Assembly: GCA_026261815.1 (NCBI GenBank)
Contig: JAMPIT010000230.1
Span: 41,500,501-41,564,500 of the forward strand
Source: Monarcha castaneiventris obscurior
Lineage: Eukaryota > Chordata > Aves > Passeriformes > Monarchidae
Direction of reading: 5' to 3'
Length of the DNA: 64,000 bases
This document shows, piece by piece, positions 63,022-64,000 of this stretch. The notes below the pieces were generated by a model that was not told the origin of the DNA, searched no databases, and saw only the letters and a list, made by a program, of their open reading frames with translations. Positions within the stretch are counted from its first letter, which is position 1. Each line of letters opens with the position of its first letter. Both the position numbers and the translations under genes were made by a program.

Positions 63022-63425
63022 GATTCAGATTTCAGCCCACGATTCAAGGACTAGCTGGAGACCTAACAGAGGCAGGTCAGCTTGGGATGGATGAGATGCA
63101 CAGGGATCACATTCACTGACCAAAGTGCTTAACTTCAAAATGCGGGGCTAAAACGTCACACTCAAAGCATACTTGCTCTGTTGCTATTAAAAATCTTACT
63201 GGGTCACTCTCCATTTGAGTGTGTAACACAAGGCTGAACAACTCTAGAATGTGAAGCAGCTTTACTCCAAGATGTTTAAGACGGTGACCAAAAACTGTAC
63301 AATTCTTTAATTTAGGAACTAGTATTTGCTGCCCTGAAATTTGATTTAAAAAGCCCACTGCTAACCCAAATGATTAATAACATCTGTAATGACTAATAAT
63401 TTAGCCAACACCAGTTTTCCAGTGC

Positions 63426-63431
63426 AATAAA
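63426..63431 (+). terminator. Intronic AATAAA hexamer, candidate alternative polyadenylation signal
   Basis: A canonical AATAAA lies 405 bases after the read-through stop codon. The 40 bases that follow include TGTAGGCGG, a weak G/T-rich element. It could end a composite terminal exon of TMEM108, but lone hexamers are common in AT-rich introns, so this is only a candidate. Confidence 0.25.
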
Positions 63432-64000
63432 ATATATCATTGTAGGCGGTTCATGAACTATCAGATTTAGAAATCTGATAACCAAAGTGCTGGTTTCCTC
63501 CATTTTAATTCCAGCTTTGCGGTTGCCAAGGGAAGATAAAGAGATGGAAAGCCTGGCCTTCAGGAGTTAGCCACCTGCAGGACCAGGGCAGGTTTGGCTT
63601 TCCAGAGCTGGCTCAGGGTCTTGTTGTTTGACTCAGTTACAAAAAACACATGAGAAATTATGAGCAAGCTTGTGAGTGCTTGCCAGGATGTCCCGTGCCT
63701 AGCTGGGTTGTATCAGCATGGTGGGACAACAAAGTCTCTGGGGTCTCACAGTCATAGGGTGTGATTATTCTGTTGTCTGGAGTGAAAGAAAACCAAACAT
63801 TTCCCAGCCTTTGCTGCCTGAGGAAACATAAAAGGGTAGCAGCCAACGATACTAAGTATTAATTCTGTTATTTACAGCTAAGAGCTGTACTGAGGACAAG
63901 GCTAGATGAGCGGTCTGAGCCAGTCTCACACACAGCTTACTCCGGCCAAAAAGGACAGTGCTGCTCTCTCCTGCTCTCTCCTACGTGCAGGCACCTGATC

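Larger units (their letters stand above)
62981..64000 (+). other. TMEM108 intron downstream of the large exon (start only)
   Basis: This is intronic sequence after the donor. Apart from the read-through frame and the AATAAA noted separately, I see no exon. In particular there is no frame encoding the family's cytoplasmic tail with its basic residues just after the membrane helix. Open frames at 63113-63358 and 63658-63846 on the minus strand are short and unrecognised. No repeat family was recognised. Confidence 0.8.

Noticed and set aside
1..64000. Search by eye for CRISPR arrays, tRNA genes, rRNA, operons or bacterial features
   Set aside because: None seen. Composition, splice sites and retroelements show vertebrate nuclear DNA.

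Overview
This is vertebrate nuclear DNA, almost certainly avian. It has low gene density, long AT-leaning intronic sequence with depleted CpG, GT-AG splice signals and remnants of vertebrate retroelements. The only protein-coding sequence I can defend is one large internal exon of TMEM108 (retrolinkin) on the + strand at 61868-62980. Its translation carries the two conserved blocks I know from mammalian TMEM108: a GKIFQ/KGNFS block in the middle, and a block from GNFLNRLVPAGTWKPG to the membrane segment at the end. Everything upstream (1-61867) is therefore read as the long intron, or introns, that precede this exon. The last kilobase is the start of the next intron. I could not find the preceding signal-peptide exon or the following cytoplasmic-tail exon, so both probably lie outside the window.

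Layout: 1-16401 is intronic sequence with small hairpins and short repeats. 16402-17161 is a solo LTR of an endogenous retrovirus, with TG...CA ends and a perfect 5-bp target duplication (GACTT). 17167-33680 is intronic sequence with an octamer-bearing candidate regulatory block and short tandem duplications. 33681-34290 (minus strand) is a decayed L2/CR1-clade LINE fragment encoding the extreme C-terminus of ORF2, broken by frameshifts. 34291-61842 is intronic and holds a 133-bp tandem duplication, a compound tetranucleotide microsatellite ending in (GATC)5, a small CpG/E-box cluster and a SOX-type inverted repeat. 61843-62986 is the TMEM108 exon with its acceptor and donor. 62981-64000 is intron that could also serve as an alternative 3' end.

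How the parts fit: the exon encodes the second half of the signal peptide, the whole Ser/Thr/Pro-rich lumenal or extracellular domain and the first half of the membrane helix. Both flanking introns are phase 1, so the exon is a symmetric cassette. Reading through the donor completes a hydrophobic helix and then stops at once, which would give a tail-less membrane form. I found no operon-like, CRISPR-like or otherwise novel multi-gene system. The most interesting points are this exon architecture, the possible intron-retention isoform and the surviving LINE remnant. The many other open frames of 60-150 codons are short, overlap on both strands and resemble nothing I recognise.
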